From NCBI GenBank assembly GCA_004346645.1, contig SMDA01000002.1:1-64000 (forward strand): 64,000 nt of DNA. The letters are read 5' to 3'. A program made the position numbers and the translations under genes. The notes under the pieces are model-generated. The model searched no databases. It saw only the letters and a program-made list of their open reading frames with translations, and was not told where the DNA came from. Shown piece by piece: positions 40,001-48,357 of this stretch. Numbering within the stretch: position 1 is the stretch's first letter; each line of letters begins with the position of its first letter. Origin of the DNA: Gulbenkiania mobilis. GTDB taxonomy: Bacteria > Pseudomonadota > Gammaproteobacteria > Burkholderiales > Chromobacteriaceae.

Positions 40001-40789
40001 ATGTCCTCCCCCAACGCCAACCTGACTGCCGAGCGCGTCCTCAGCGTGCACCACTGGAACGACACGCTGTTCAGCTTTACCTGCACGCGAGACGCCGGGC
40101 TCCGCTTCATCAACGGCCAGTTCGTTATGATCGGCCTGGAAGTGAACGGCAAGCCGCTGATGCGCGCCTATTCCATCGTCAGCGCCAACTACGAGGATAA
40201 CCTCGAGTTCTACAGCATCAAGGTGCAGGACGGCCCCCTCACCTCACGCCTGCAGCACCTGCAGGTGGGCGACACCGTACTGGTGAGCAAGAAGCCGACG
40301 GGTACGCTGGTGCAGGACAACCTGCTGCCGGGCAAGAACCTCTACCTGCTTTCCACCGGCACTGGCCTTGCGCCTTTCATGTCCATCATCCGCGATCCGG
40401 ACGTGTACGACCGCTACGACAAGATCATCCTGACGCACGGCGTGCGCTGGGTGAGCGAGCTGGGCTACCACGATTACATCACCAACGAACTGCCGCACAA
40501 CGAGTTCTTTGGTGACGTCGTGCGCGAGAAGCTGATCTACTACCCCACGGTGACCCGCGAGCCCTTCCGCAACCAGGGCCGACTGACCGACCTCATCACC
40601 AGCGGCAAGCTGGCGGCGGACATCGGCCTTCCGCAGATGAACCCGGAAAACGACCGTGTTCTGATCTGCGGCAGCCCGTCCATGCTCTCCGACCTGTGCG
40701 AAATCCTCGACGGCATGGGCTTCCAGGAAAGCCCGCGCATGGGCGAGCCGGGGCATTACGCCATCGAGCGCGCCTTTGTGGAGAAATAA
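40001..40789 (+). CDS. fpr: Ferredoxin-NADP reductase
   Basis: Fpr moves electrons between NADPH and ferredoxin or flavodoxin with FAD. The 262-residue protein has the FAD motif MRAYSIVSANYEDNLEF (RxYS), the NADP-binding STGTGLAPFMSIIR and the C-terminal GHYAIERAFVEK with final residues typical of the bacterial subclass. In relatives it serves oxidative stress response. It is alone on its strand with about 200 bases of leader that hold a TATAAT (39925) and a small hairpin (CGCCTG/CAGGCG, 39946-39966). Confidence 0.95.
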   Translation: MSSPNANLTAERVLSVHHWNDTLFSFTCTRDAGLRFINGQFVMIGLEVNGKPLMRAYSIVSANYEDNLEFYSIKVQDGPLTSRLQHLQVGDTVLVSKKPTGTLVQDNLLPGKNLYLLSTGTGLAPFMSIIRDPDVYDRYDKIILTHGVRWVSELGYHDYITNELPHNEFFGDVVREKLIYYPTVTREPFRNQGRLTDLITSGKLAADIGLPQMNPENDRVLICGSPSMLSDLCEILDGMGFQESPRMGEPGHYAIERAFVEK

Positions 40790-40877
40790 GCCTGCCACCA
40801 GGACGCATCGGGCCGGCCTCTGCCGGCCCGATGCGTTTTGCGCTACGCTGGCCGCTTTACTTCCATCCCCCCCTTGC

Positions 40878-41222
40878 ATGTCACCTGAATTTCAACGCGC
40901 CGTTACCGCGCTGATCGCCGCCATCCCCCCCGGCAAGGTCCTGACCTACGGCCGCGTGGCCGAACTGGCAGGCTACCCGCGCCATGCCAGACATGTCGGG
41001 CGTCTCTTGGGTACCGCGCCACAGGGCGCCCTGCCTTGGCACCGGGTGGTGGGCGCGTGCGGACGCATCGCTCGGCCCGGCACCGAGAGCGCCGATTGGC
41101 AGCGCGCGCTGCTGGAGGCCGAAGGGGTGACTCTGCAAGCACGGGGCACGGTGGACCTAGCCCGTCACCTGTGGCACCCCGAGGCCGGGCAACAGGTTGG
41201 CCGAACCCCCGCGTCTGCCTAG
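40878..41222 (+). CDS. Alkyltransferase-like DNA-binding protein (ATL)
   Basis: A 114-residue relative of O6-alkylguanine-DNA alkyltransferase. The helix-turn-helix part (IPPGKVLTYGRVAELAGYPRHARHVGRLL) is complete. At the active site PWHRVVGACGRI replaces the transferase PCHRV, so the acceptor cysteine is Trp. Such ATL proteins bind alkylated DNA and flag it to nucleotide excision repair without chemistry. The start at 40878 follows the family; the frame is open upstream but overlaps the region after fpr. It ends near an uptake-like word (41196). Confidence 0.92.
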   Translation: MSPEFQRAVTALIAAIPPGKVLTYGRVAELAGYPRHARHVGRLLGTAPQGALPWHRVVGACGRIARPGTESADWQRALLEAEGVTLQARGTVDLARHLWHPEAGQQVGRTPASA

Positions 41223-41255
41223 AATGGCGGAGTTTCCTCCCTGAAGGTCCGCCTC

Positions 41256-41657
41256 ATGCCCTGCGAACTATGCGCCCCCTCAGCTTTTCCCGAACTCTAC
41301 CGTGACGATCGACTGACGGTAGTACTCGTCACGAGCGAGCCCGACTACCCAGGCTTCTGTCGTGTGATCTGGCACGATCACGTGCGCGAGATGACCGATC
41401 TATCCCCGTCCGACCGCGCCCACCTGATGGACTGGGTGTGGCGGGTGGAAGCGGCGCTGCGCACCGAACTCTCTCCGGATAAGATCAACCTCGCGAGTCT
41501 GGGCAACGTGGTACCCCACCTGCACTGGCATGTGATCGCACGCTTTGCCGGCGACGCCCATTTTCCGGCGCCGATCTGGGCGGCGCGCCAGCGCGACGGC
41601 CACGTGCCACCCACAGACGACCTGGTCCGGCGCCTGCGTCGCCACCTGACGGCCTGA
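41256..41657 (+). CDS. HIT family protein
   Basis: A 133-residue nucleotide hydrolase or transferase of the histidine triad family. The active-site motif HLHWHVIARF is present (H-x-H-x-H). The N-terminus MPCELCAPSAF has a cysteine pair that could bind zinc. A cytoplasmic role in dinucleoside polyphosphate hydrolysis is likely for this branch. It follows the ATL gene by 33 bases and is co-directional. Confidence 0.9.
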   Translation: MPCELCAPSAFPELYRDDRLTVVLVTSEPDYPGFCRVIWHDHVREMTDLSPSDRAHLMDWVWRVEAALRTELSPDKINLASLGNVVPHLHWHVIARFAGDAHFPAPIWAARQRDGHVPPTDDLVRRLRRHLTA

Positions 41658-41802
41658 CTGGCGCGGGTTGCCGGGCAACGCCGTGCCCGCTAGGCTATAG
41701 GGAGGCATGCGTCTGCCCGTAAGCACCCTTTCCGGTGCCGCCTGCGGGCAGACTCATGGCAAGACGGTTCGCGCCCCGCGGGCGCCCAGAGGAAGGATTG
41801 CC

Positions 41803-42651
41803 ATGCACACCCACCTTATCGATGCCCGGACCTTGGCCGAAACCCGCCAGCCGGACTGGGTCATCCTCGATTGTCGTTTCAAGCTCGACGACCCGGAATA
41901 CGGCCTGCAAGCTTACGAGGCCGGCCGCATCCCCGGCGCGCATTACCTCAACCTGGATTACCACCTCTCCGGCACTTGCAATGGTCAGAACGGCCGTCAC
42001 CCGCTGCCGGATGCCCAGCGCCTGGCGGTCGACCTGGGCGCCATGGGCATCGGTACCGACACGCAGGTGGTAGCCTACGATGACAGTGGCGGCATGTTTG
42101 CCGCCCGGGCGTGGTGGCTGCTGCGCTGGTTGGGCCATGCACCGGTGGCTGTCTTGGACGGCGGCTATGGGGCGTGGCTGGAGGCTGGCTATCCGGTCAG
42201 CACCGAGCGCGCACCCCGACGCAGCACCCGATTCAGCATCCGGGCACCCTTGGTGGATACTGTCCGTGCCGAGGACATCCTCGACGCGCTGGGCAGCACG
42301 CGCCTGACGGTGGTGGACGCCCGCAGCCCGGACCGCTTCCGCGGGGAAAACGAAACCCTGGACCCGGTGGGTGGCCATATTCCCGGTGCGCGCAACCGCT
42401 TCTTCCGGGACAACCTGGATGCGCAGGGACGCTTCAAGGCGCCTGAAGTACTGCGACAGGAATGGCTGGCGCTGCTGGGCGAGCGTAGCGATGCGAACGG
42501 AGTGGTACACCAGTGTGGCTCGGGCGTGACCGCGTGCGTCAACCAGTTAGCCCTGGAGCTGGCCGGCCTGCAGGGCAGCGTGCTTTACCCAGGCTCGTGG
42601 AGCGAATGGTGCGCGGACCCGGCGCGCCCTGTGGCTACTGGGGACGCATGA
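41803..42651 (+). CDS. Two-domain sulfurtransferase (rhodanese, SseA type)
   Basis: A 282-residue protein with two rhodanese domains; the N-terminal one is inactive (DARTLAETRQPDWVILDCRF) and the C-terminal one carries the active loop HQCGSGVTAC. It moves sulfur from mercaptopyruvate or thiosulfate to an acceptor; the CGSGVT loop favours 3-mercaptopyruvate. The start at 41803 has AGGAAGG upstream; an in-frame extension back to 41707 has no such site. A bidirectional terminator follows. Confidence 0.93.
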   Translation: MHTHLIDARTLAETRQPDWVILDCRFKLDDPEYGLQAYEAGRIPGAHYLNLDYHLSGTCNGQNGRHPLPDAQRLAVDLGAMGIGTDTQVVAYDDSGGMFAARAWWLLRWLGHAPVAVLDGGYGAWLEAGYPVSTERAPRRSTRFSIRAPLVDTVRAEDILDALGSTRLTVVDARSPDRFRGENETLDPVGGHIPGARNRFFRDNLDAQGRFKAPEVLRQEWLALLGERSDANGVVHQCGSGVTACVNQLALELAGLQGSVLYPGSWSEWCADPARPVATGDA

Positions 42652-42674
42652 GGCCCGGGGGGAATGTACGTTAG

Positions 42675-42701
42675 AAAGGCAGGCCGATGGCCTGCCTTTT
42701 T
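42675..42701. terminator. Terminator between sulfurtransferase and EAL genes
   Basis: AAAGGCAGGCC-GAT-GGCCTGCCTTTTT is a 10 bp stem with a 3 nt loop. It ends the plus-strand sulfurtransferase gene and, with a T-run of AAAs on the other side, the convergent EAL gene. Confidence 0.92.
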
Positions 42702-42717
42702 GCATCCGCCTGCAGGA

Positions 42718-43509
42718 TCAGTCAGGCCAATCCAGCACGGGTTCGAAGGTTTCGAAAGCAGGCCGTGCAAAGAGGAAGCCTTGGAAGAGCCGGATCCCCA
42801 GCCCACGCAGGAAGCCGAATTCTTCCACCGTTTCCACCCCTTCGGCCACCAGCTGGATGTTCAGTTCGTGCGCCAGGGTGACCAGATGACGGACGATGGA
42901 TTGGCGCGGAGGATGCAGGTGCAGGTTGCGCACCAGCGCCATGTCCAGCTTGATGAAGTCGGGCTGGAAATCGGCTAGGAAGTTGAGCCCGGAATAGCCG
43001 GAGCCGAAGTCGTCGATGGCGGTGGCGAATCCGCGCCGCTGGTATTCGGCAATGATGCTCTTCAGGTGTGCCTGATCCGTAGCCTTTTCTGATTCGGCCA
43101 CCTCGAAGATGATGTTTTCCACCGGAAAGCCGTGCTCGGCCGCGGCCTGGAGAGTAGCCCGGATACAGGTCGCCGCATTGTAGACCGCGTTGGGCATGAA
43201 GTTGATGCTGAGTTTCGCCGTCAGGCCAGCGCGGGCGGCCAGGGCCACCGCCTTGACGCGGCAGACCTGGTCGAAGCGGTAGCGGTTGTCGTCGTTGACC
43301 TGCGCCAGGATGTCGGCTGCCGGTTCACCGGCCAGGCCGCGCACCAGAGCCTCGTAGGCGAATACCTCGCGCCGCTCCACATCCACGATCGGCTGAAAGG
43401 CCATGGTGAACTCAAAACCCAATGGAGGCGCGGCCTCGCATTGGCGGCAGGCCGGTGCGGCGGCATTGATGGACGACAGGGTCATGGCGGCATCCGGGCT
43501 GGTAGACAT
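42718..43509 (-). CDS. EAL domain c-di-GMP phosphodiesterase-like protein
   Basis: A 263-residue cytoplasmic protein that is almost entirely an EAL domain; the first 25 residues carry a short C-x2-C pair (ACRQCE). Catalytic motifs are present in recognisable form: YEALVRG, the metal ligand Asn in KLSINFMP, IIFEVAESE, AIDDFGSGYSGL, FIKLDMALV and VAEGVET. It probably cleaves c-di-GMP, and there is no sensor domain, so activity may be constitutive or controlled by a partner. It is co-directional with the hydrolase gene just upstream (1 base apart). Confidence 0.92.
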   Translation of the reverse strand: MSTSPDAAMTLSSINAAAPACRQCEAAPPLGFEFTMAFQPIVDVERREVFAYEALVRGLAGEPAADILAQVNDDNRYRFDQVCRVKAVALAARAGLTAKLSINFMPNAVYNAATCIRATLQAAAEHGFPVENIIFEVAESEKATDQAHLKSIIAEYQRRGFATAIDDFGSGYSGLNFLADFQPDFIKLDMALVRNLHLHPPRQSIVRHLVTLAHELNIQLVAEGVETVEEFGFLRGLGIRLFQGFLFARPAFETFEPVLDWPD

Positions 43510-44106
43510 TCAGAGTATATATCGCTGCACCAGACGCTGTCCGGCCGGCCAACTGCCATATCCCCACGCCGTGCTGATGTGCCCTGCCTCGCCGGCATCC
43601 TCCAGCTCGGCCCGCCACAGGCGCGCCAAGCCCTCGGCCTCTGCCCACGGACAGAAGGGGTCGTTACGGCTGGCCACCAGTGTGGCGGCAAACGGCAGGG
43701 GTATGGTAGCGGCGGTCTCGAATCCGGCAAAGGCCGGCAGGGGCGCCCCCTCCGGCAGCTCGCCAGCCGCGCGCACTGCGGCCTCGGCGATCGGCAGCGC
43801 CGGCGGCGCCACCAGCAGTGCTCCGCGGATGCGGGCGGCTGCGCGCAGGGACAGCCCTGCGGCCCACGCCACCACCGTGTGGCAGCCCAGGCTGTGGGCG
43901 GCCAGCACGATGCGGCCCGGCGTGTCGGCCACCGTTTCGGCCAACCTTGCCACCCAGAGTGTGCGTTCGGGGTACAGCCAGTCATCCTGCACCACGCGCC
44001 GCGACAGCGGATAACCCCGCTCCCACAGGCTCTGCCAGTGCCCGGGACCGGAGTCACCCCAGCCGGGTACCGTGATCAGGGTGGTGTCTTCGTCATCGTT
44101 GAACAT
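43510..44106 (-). CDS. Serine hydrolase of the RBBP9/YdeN family
   Basis: A 198-residue alpha/beta hydrolase. The family start PGWGDSGPGHWQ and the nucleophile elbow AAHSLGCHTVV are clear; an Asp and a His complete the triad near the C-terminus (NDPFCPWAEAE and AGHISTAWGYGSWPAG). No signal peptide. The substrate is not known in this family. It is packed between exonuclease III (2 bases) and the EAL gene on the same strand. One uptake-like word lies at 43936. Confidence 0.9.
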   Translation of the reverse strand: MFNDDEDTTLITVPGWGDSGPGHWQSLWERGYPLSRRVVQDDWLYPERTLWVARLAETVADTPGRIVLAAHSLGCHTVVAWAAGLSLRAAARIRGALLVAPPALPIAEAAVRAAGELPEGAPLPAFAGFETAATIPLPFAATLVASRNDPFCPWAEAEGLARLWRAELEDAGEAGHISTAWGYGSWPAGQRLVQRYIL

Positions 44107-44107
44107 G

Positions 44108-44884
44108 CTAGAGCTTCCAGTCGTAATCCACGATCAGCGGTGCATGGTCCGAGAACCGCACGTCCTTGTAAATCTGCCCCGAGCGGGCCGCTGCCGACAA
44201 GCCGGGCGTAGCCACGTGGTAGTCGATGCGCCATCCAACGTCCTTGGCATAGGCCTGCCCGCGGTTGCTCCACCAGGTATAGCCCGGCGCTTCGGGGTAC
44301 AGCGTGCGCCACACATCCACCCAGCCCACCTGTTCAAACAGGTGTGTCATCCAGGCCCGCTCCTCGGGCAGGAAGCCGGAGTTCTTCAGGTTGCCCTTCC
44401 AGTTCTTCAGGTCGATCTCGCGGTGCGCGATGTTCCAGTCGCCGCAGATCACCACCTCGCGCCCACAACGGTACAGGCTTTCGAGGTGTGGCAAGAAGCG
44501 CTCCAGAAAGGCGAACTTCACGGTCTGGCGCTCCTCGCTGGACGAACCCGATGGCAGGTAGAGCGACACCACGCTCAGGTTGCCGAAATCCATCTGGAGG
44601 TACCGGCCCTCGCTGTCGAACTCCGGCACGCCCAGCCCCTCCACCACCCTGTCGGGCACATGGCGGGTGTAGATGCCCACACCGCTGTAACCCTTCTTCT
44701 GCGCACAGTGGAAATGCCCGTCCAGTAGGTGGCAGCGGCGGTGCCCGTCTTCCAGATCGCAGTGCTGGGCCTTCAGTTCCTGCACGCAGACGATGTCGGC
44801 ATCCAGCGTGGGCAGCCATTCGAAGAAGCCCTTCTTGTGGGCCGAGCGCACCCCGTTGAGGTTGGCCGAAACGATTCGAAGCAA
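44108..44884 (-). CDS. xthA: Exodeoxyribonuclease III family AP endonuclease
   Basis: A 258-residue Mg-dependent nuclease that cuts at abasic sites and removes 3' blocks in base-excision repair. Motifs are complete: [10 protein letters not shown] at the start, QELKAQ (catalytic Glu), [31 protein letters not shown] and [10 protein letters not shown] (catalytic His). The start is most likely TTG at 44884 ([11 protein letters not shown]) with GGGAG 7 bases before; the frame is open further upstream but overlaps the divergent pyrE leader. An uptake-like word codes for part of SAN (44861-44870). Confidence 0.93.
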   Translation of the reverse strand: MLRIVSANLNGVRSAHKKGFFEWLPTLDADIVCVQELKAQHCDLEDGHRRCHLLDGHFHCAQKKGYSGVGIYTRHVPDRVVEGLGVPEFDSEGRYLQMDFGNLSVVSLYLPSGSSSEERQTVKFAFLERFLPHLESLYRCGREVVICGDWNIAHREIDLKNWKGNLKNSGFLPEERAWMTHLFEQVGWVDVWRTLYPEAPGYTWWSNRGQAYAKDVGWRIDYHVATPGLSAAARSGQIYKDVRFSDHAPLIVDYDWKL

Positions 44885-44954
44885 GACAGTCTCCCGTGAT
44901 ATGCTTGCCGGCGCGCCCGGCAAAGCCGGACGGACGACGTGTATGAGGAATGCG

Positions 44955-45599
44955 ATGAGCGATTTTCGCCAGGATTTTATTCGTTTTGCCCTGGAGCGGC
45001 AGGTTTTGCGCTTCGGCGAGTTCACCACCAAGGCCGGCCGCCAGTCGCCGTACTTTTTCAATGCCGGCCTGTTCAACGATGGCGCCAGCACTCTTGCCCT
45101 GTCGCGTTTTTACGCCAGCGCCATCGAAGCGAGCGGCATCGGCTACGACATGCTGTTCGGGCCGGCGTACAAGGGCATCATCCTGGCAGCCGCCACCAGC
45201 ATGGCCTTGGCCGAGCGCGGGCGCAACGTGCCCTTTGCCTACAACCGCAAGGAAGCCAAGGATCACGGAGAAGGCGGGGTACTGGTGGGCGCACCGCTGC
45301 AGGGCCGCGTGCTGATCATCGATGACGTCATCACCGCCGGCACCTCGGTGCGTGAATCCGTGCGCATGATCCGCGACGCAGGTGCCACCCCGGCAGGCGT
45401 GGCCATTGCGCTGGACCGCATGGAGCGCGGTACGGGTACGCTGTCTGCCGTACAGGAAGTGGAACAGGAATACGGGCTGCCCGTGGTCGCCATCGCTACC
45501 CTGAAGGACCTGATGGCCTTCCTCAGCGAAAGCCCGGCCCTTTCGGCCAACCTTGAAGCGGTACGCGCCTATCGTGCCCGCTATGGTGTGGAAAACTGA
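44955..45599 (+). CDS. pyrE: Orotate phosphoribosyltransferase
   Basis: PyrE joins orotate and PRPP to make orotidine 5'-phosphate in pyrimidine synthesis. The 214-residue protein starts [20 protein letters not shown] at 44955 behind ATGAGGA. Motifs are the loop [41 protein letters not shown] and the PRPP-binding [17 protein letters not shown]. It is divergent from exonuclease III (70 bases), and the order xthA/pyrE is common in this group. The next gene starts 2 bases after its stop. One uptake-like word lies at 45542. Confidence 0.97.
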   Translation: MSDFRQDFIRFALERQVLRFGEFTTKAGRQSPYFFNAGLFNDGASTLALSRFYASAIEASGIGYDMLFGPAYKGIILAAATSMALAERGRNVPFAYNRKEAKDHGEGGVLVGAPLQGRVLIIDDVITAGTSVRESVRMIRDAGATPAGVAIALDRMERGTGTLSAVQEVEQEYGLPVVAIATLKDLMAFLSESPALSANLEAVRAYRARYGVEN

Positions 45600-45601
45600 T
45601 C

Positions 45602-46213
45602 ATGAGACTGCATACCGGCCTGCTGCTTCTGGCACTGGCCGTCACTGCACAAGCCCAGCCGGGTCTCTACAAATGGATGGATGAAAGCGGGCGTGTGCAG
45701 TACAGCGACCACCCGCCCATCCAGCCCCCCCGCTCCGGCACCGCCGAGCTCAGCCACCAAGGTATGGTGCGGCAGCCCGCCGAGACCCCCGAGGCGCGCC
45801 AGGCGCGGGAGGCGGCCGCGGCCGCGCGCAAGGCCGAGGAAGAACGCCTCCGCCTGGAGGCGCGCCAGGACAAAGTCCTCCTGGAAAGCTACCGCACCGA
45901 GGCGGACTTGCGACGGGAGCGGGAACGCCAGATCGGCACCGTGCAGTCCGGCATCAACGCCCTGCAACTGCGACGCGAGGCCCTGGCGCGGCGGCTGGCT
46001 GACTACGAGCGCGACGCAGCCGGCTTTCGCCGCCAGAACAAGGCTGTTCCTCCCGCGCTGGACACCAACCGCCGTATTGCCGCCCAAGAGCAGCGCGACC
46101 TCGACCAACAGCTGATGCAGCGCCAGCAGGAAGCCGTGCAGCTGCGCAGCCGCATGGAAGCCGACCTGGCCCGCTATCGCCAGTTGCGCCCCCAGCCGTC
46201 CGTCAGCCCCTGA
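45602..46213 (+). CDS. Exported DUF4124 protein with a coiled coil
   Basis: A 203-residue protein with a signal peptide (about 1-19, ending AQAQ). The DUF4124 motif GLYKWMDESGRVQYSDHPP follows at residues 20-40. The remainder (about 65-195) is a long, charged, Ala/Glu/Arg/Gln-rich coiled coil. Function unknown; DUF4124 proteins are common in betaproteobacterial periplasms. It starts 2 bases after the pyrE stop and is probably in the same operon. Confidence 0.85.
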   Translation: MRLHTGLLLLALAVTAQAQPGLYKWMDESGRVQYSDHPPIQPPRSGTAELSHQGMVRQPAETPEARQAREAAAAARKAEEERLRLEARQDKVLLESYRTEADLRRERERQIGTVQSGINALQLRREALARRLADYERDAAGFRRQNKAVPPALDTNRRIAAQEQRDLDQQLMQRQQEAVQLRSRMEADLARYRQLRPQPSVSP

Positions 46214-46282
46214 CGACACGACCGCCCGGAACGGCCAGGTCCTCACAGCCTAGGCCAAGCCCCCGACGCGGACGCCGCCCCC

Positions 46283-46609
46283 TTACTGGGCAGACTCCTT
46301 CTGCTGCCACGCACGCTGCAATGCCGCCGTCGCCTGCTCCATGGCCGACTGCGCTGCCATCACCTCGGTGCCCGCAGCCGTTTCTTCCGCCTGCGCCCGC
46401 GCAAGTGCCGCTTGCGCATCCGCCAGCCGGCTTTCTGCCGTCTGACGCGCCCCCTGCGCCTGCGTTTGCCGGCTCTTGGCCTGCTGTAATCGGCTGCTGG
46501 CCGACTGATAGCCCATCTGCGCAGAAAGCAGGACCGAATCCACATCCTGCGCCACTGCCGTAGCCGCCAGCGCCCACAGGCCCAGCGCACCCACTTTCCA
46601 ACCGTGCAT
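46283..46609 (-). CDS. Small exported coiled-coil protein
   Basis: A 108-residue protein with a likely signal peptide (MHGWKVGALGLWALAATAVAQ) and a mature part of about 87 residues that is nearly all Ala, Gln, Ser, Glu and Arg and should be one alpha helix or coiled coil (SSRLQQAKSRQTQAQGARQT). I do not recognise a family. It converges on the DUF4124 gene, which has a similar composition. Composition alone could give such a frame, so confidence is moderate. Confidence 0.62.
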   Translation of the reverse strand: MHGWKVGALGLWALAATAVAQDVDSVLLSAQMGYQSASSRLQQAKSRQTQAQGARQTAESRLADAQAALARAQAEETAAGTEVMAAQSAMEQATAALQRAWQQKESAQ

Positions 46610-46938
46610 ACCGCCTCCAGAACGTTATATCCACCCATTATCGGCCCCAGCCGCGCGCTGCCTCAAGCACGATCGGCCGCAGCCATTCGCGCACGCCTTG
46701 GGCGATGACTCTCCGCACCCTATCTTCTCAAAGTGCGCGATGCCGGCCTGGAAAACAGACCCGTCTGGCGCGGCAGGCAGCCTTGTAAGGCGGGGCCTCT
46801 TGTACCGGCCCACGCCCCAGAACGCTGATAAAATAGCCCCAGGCGGCAGGCGTGTGCACCTCGCAGGCACGTCACAGCAGACCTACCGTACGGGAGGGGG
46901 AGAGCGGCATGCAGCCGTGGCCTTGCGCAGCGGAAAGA
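46610..46938. other. 330 bp region between a small exported protein and the tRNA-Lys terminator
   Basis: No protein gene is evident. A TAAAAT at 46829-46834 and the terminator at 46939-46972 could bracket a plus-strand small RNA of about 130 nt, but no convincing -35 box is seen. The 46610 side should hold the promoter of the minus-strand coiled-coil gene. Confidence 0.4.
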
Positions 46939-46972
46939 CAAAAAGCCCGGTCGCGTGGACCGGGCTTTTTGC
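46939..46972. terminator. Terminator of the tRNA-Lys transcript
   Basis: AAAAAGCCCGGTC-GCGT-GGACCGGGCTTTTT is a perfect stem with T-runs on both strands. On minus it ends the tRNA-Lys unit 8 bases after the second tRNA. On plus it could end a transcript from about 46835. Confidence 0.9.
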
Positions 46973-46980
46973 TTGAAACT

Positions 46981-47056
46981 TGGTGGGTCGTGCAAGATTC
47001 GAACTTGCGACCAACGGATTAAAAGTCCGCTGCTCTACCAGCTGAGCTAACGACCC
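46981..47056 (-). tRNA. tRNA-Lys (anticodon TTT), second copy
   Basis: A 76 nt cloverleaf with acceptor GGGTCGT/ACGACCC, an anticodon loop CTTTTAA (anticodon TTT), a T-loop GTTCGAATC and encoded CCA. It is identical to the copy at 47081-47156, 24 bases upstream. Confidence 0.97.
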
Positions 47057-47080
47057 TCAACCGCATTCGGTTGGGTCTCG

Positions 47081-47156
47081 TGGTGGGTCGTGCAAGATTC
47101 GAACTTGCGACCAACGGATTAAAAGTCCGCTGCTCTACCAGCTGAGCTAACGACCC
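47081..47156 (-). tRNA. tRNA-Lys (anticodon TTT), first copy
   Basis: The same 76 nt sequence as the downstream copy, with anticodon TTT and encoded CCA. It is promoter-proximal in a two-tRNA transcript. Confidence 0.97.
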
Positions 47157-47169
47157 TCGAGAGTCCGCA

Positions 47170-47198
47170 ACTATACAGACGGGTCAGCAGGGCGTCAA
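47170..47198 (-). promoter_or_regulatory. Strong promoter of the tRNA-Lys pair
   Basis: On the minus strand TTGACG (47193-47198), a 17 bp spacer and TATAGT (47170-47175) form a near-consensus sigma-70 promoter, with an A-tract (AAAAAAAA) just upstream that looks like an UP element. The first tRNA begins 13 bases after the -10 box. Confidence 0.88.
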
Positions 47199-47225
47199 CT
47201 TTTTTTTCATGCGCCGGACTGAACC

Positions 47226-47558
47226 TCAGCCGGCGGCAGGCGTCTTAAGGACTTCCGACTCCAGCCACGCAAGATAGGCGGGCAGGCCGGCCACCACCGG
47301 CAGGGCAATGATTTCCGGCACATCGTACGGATGCAATGCCAAAAGCCGGGTTTCCAGCGCCGGATAGGCATCCTCTGTGGTCTTGATCAGCAGGGGCACT
47401 TCGGTGGCAGTTTCCACCTTGCCCTGCCATCGGTACACCGAGGCCACCGGCGACAGGCAGTTGACGCAGGCGGCCAGTTGCTCTTCGACAAGCTGGCGCG
47501 CTATGCGGCTGGCAACATCGGCGTCGGGCATGTTACAAACGACCATCAACCCTTTCAT
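47226..47558 (-). CDS. cutA: Divalent-cation tolerance protein CutA
   Basis: CutA is a small trimeric protein linked to copper tolerance. The 110-residue protein has the family pattern MVVCNMPDADVASRIARQLVEEQLAACVN, SVYRWQGKVETATEVPLLIKT and HPYDVPEIIALPV. Start at 47558 has AGGAAACG upstream. It is divergent from fxsA with only 14 bases between the two starts, so each promoter must lie inside the other gene or further away. Confidence 0.95.
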   Translation of the reverse strand: MKGLMVVCNMPDADVASRIARQLVEEQLAACVNCLSPVASVYRWQGKVETATEVPLLIKTTEDAYPALETRLLALHPYDVPEIIALPVVAGLPAYLAWLESEVLKTPAAG

Positions 47559-47572
47559 CGTTTCCTGACCTC

Positions 47573-47998
47573 ATGCGTGGATTGCTGCTGTTTCTGCTGT
47601 TGTACCCGTTTCTGGAAATCGCCGGGCTGGTGATGCTGGCCGACCGCATCGGCGGCGGCCCGACGCTGCTATGGCTATTGTTCACCGGCGTGCTCGGTTT
47701 GGCCATGCTGCGCAACCAGCGTGTGGGAACACTGCTCACGCTGGGAGCGATGTTCCGCCAGGGCGAACGCGTGTCACTCTATTCGCTACTGTGGCCGGTG
47801 CGCTACCTCTTGGCCGGGCTGCTGTTCCTGATCCCGGGCGTGATCAGCGACGTGCTGGCGGTGCTGTTGCTGCTGCCCTTGGCCGGCCCCAAGCTGCGCC
47901 CCCCGGGGCCCGGCGGCCCCTCGGCGCCTGAGGGCGTGATCGAAGGAGAATACACCCGCGTGGACGACACACAGGACCCGAACCGCCGCCTGCACTAG
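47573..47998 (+). CDS. fxsA: FxsA family membrane protein
   Basis: FxsA is an inner-membrane protein that in Escherichia coli relieves F exclusion of phage T7. The 141-residue protein has the usual pattern: helix at the N-terminus (LLLFLLLYPFLEIAGLVMLA), GGGPTLLWLLFTGVLGLAMLR, a middle soluble turn, a last helix (YLLAGLLFLIPGVISDVLAVLLLLP) and a short polar tail. It overlaps the end of the DUF167 gene by 4 bases on the opposite strand. Confidence 0.93.
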   Translation: MRGLLLFLLLYPFLEIAGLVMLADRIGGGPTLLWLLFTGVLGLAMLRNQRVGTLLTLGAMFRQGERVSLYSLLWPVRYLLAGLLFLIPGVISDVLAVLLLLPLAGPKLRPPGPGGPSAPEGVIEGEYTRVDDTQDPNRRLH

Positions 47999-48288
47999 CC
48001 CGCCAAGCGGGCCACCACCTCGTCAGCGGTAATAGGGGCATCCACGACCAGCAGCTTATTCCGACTACGCTCACCGGACACCAGGCAGACGCAGCGCCGG
48101 GGGACCCCCAGCGCTTCGGCCAACCACAGCACCAAGGCGGCGTTGGCCTTGCCGTCCACCGGCGGTGCCGCCAGACGGATCTTGAGTGCACCGTCGTGCT
48201 CTCCGGCCAGTTCGGTCTTGCGGGCGCCAGGCTGCACGTAGAGTGTGATGCGCAGGGTGCCGTCCTGTACGGCAAGCCAGGTTTTCAT
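47995..48288 (-). CDS. DUF167 (YggU) family protein
   Basis: A 97-residue small soluble protein. The family signature is present: LYVQPGARKTELAGEHDGALKIRLAAPPVDGKANAAL and SGERSRNKLLVVD. Function unknown. It is convergent with fxsA, sharing 4 bases at the ends. One uptake-like word lies at 48115. Confidence 0.92.
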   Translation of the reverse strand: MKTWLAVQDGTLRITLYVQPGARKTELAGEHDGALKIRLAAPPVDGKANAALVLWLAEALGVPRRCVCLVSGERSRNKLLVVDAPITADEVVARLAG

Positions 48289-48357
48289 GCATGAACCCTG
48301 TAAAATGGGGCTTCATTTTAGGTAGCGCCTGCTACAGCAAACAAGGAGGCTTTTGTC

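Noticed and set aside
46835..46972. Signal recognition particle RNA or tmRNA
   Set aside because: The conserved SRP tetraloop segment and the tmRNA tRNA-like ends are absent; only a weak small-RNA possibility remains.
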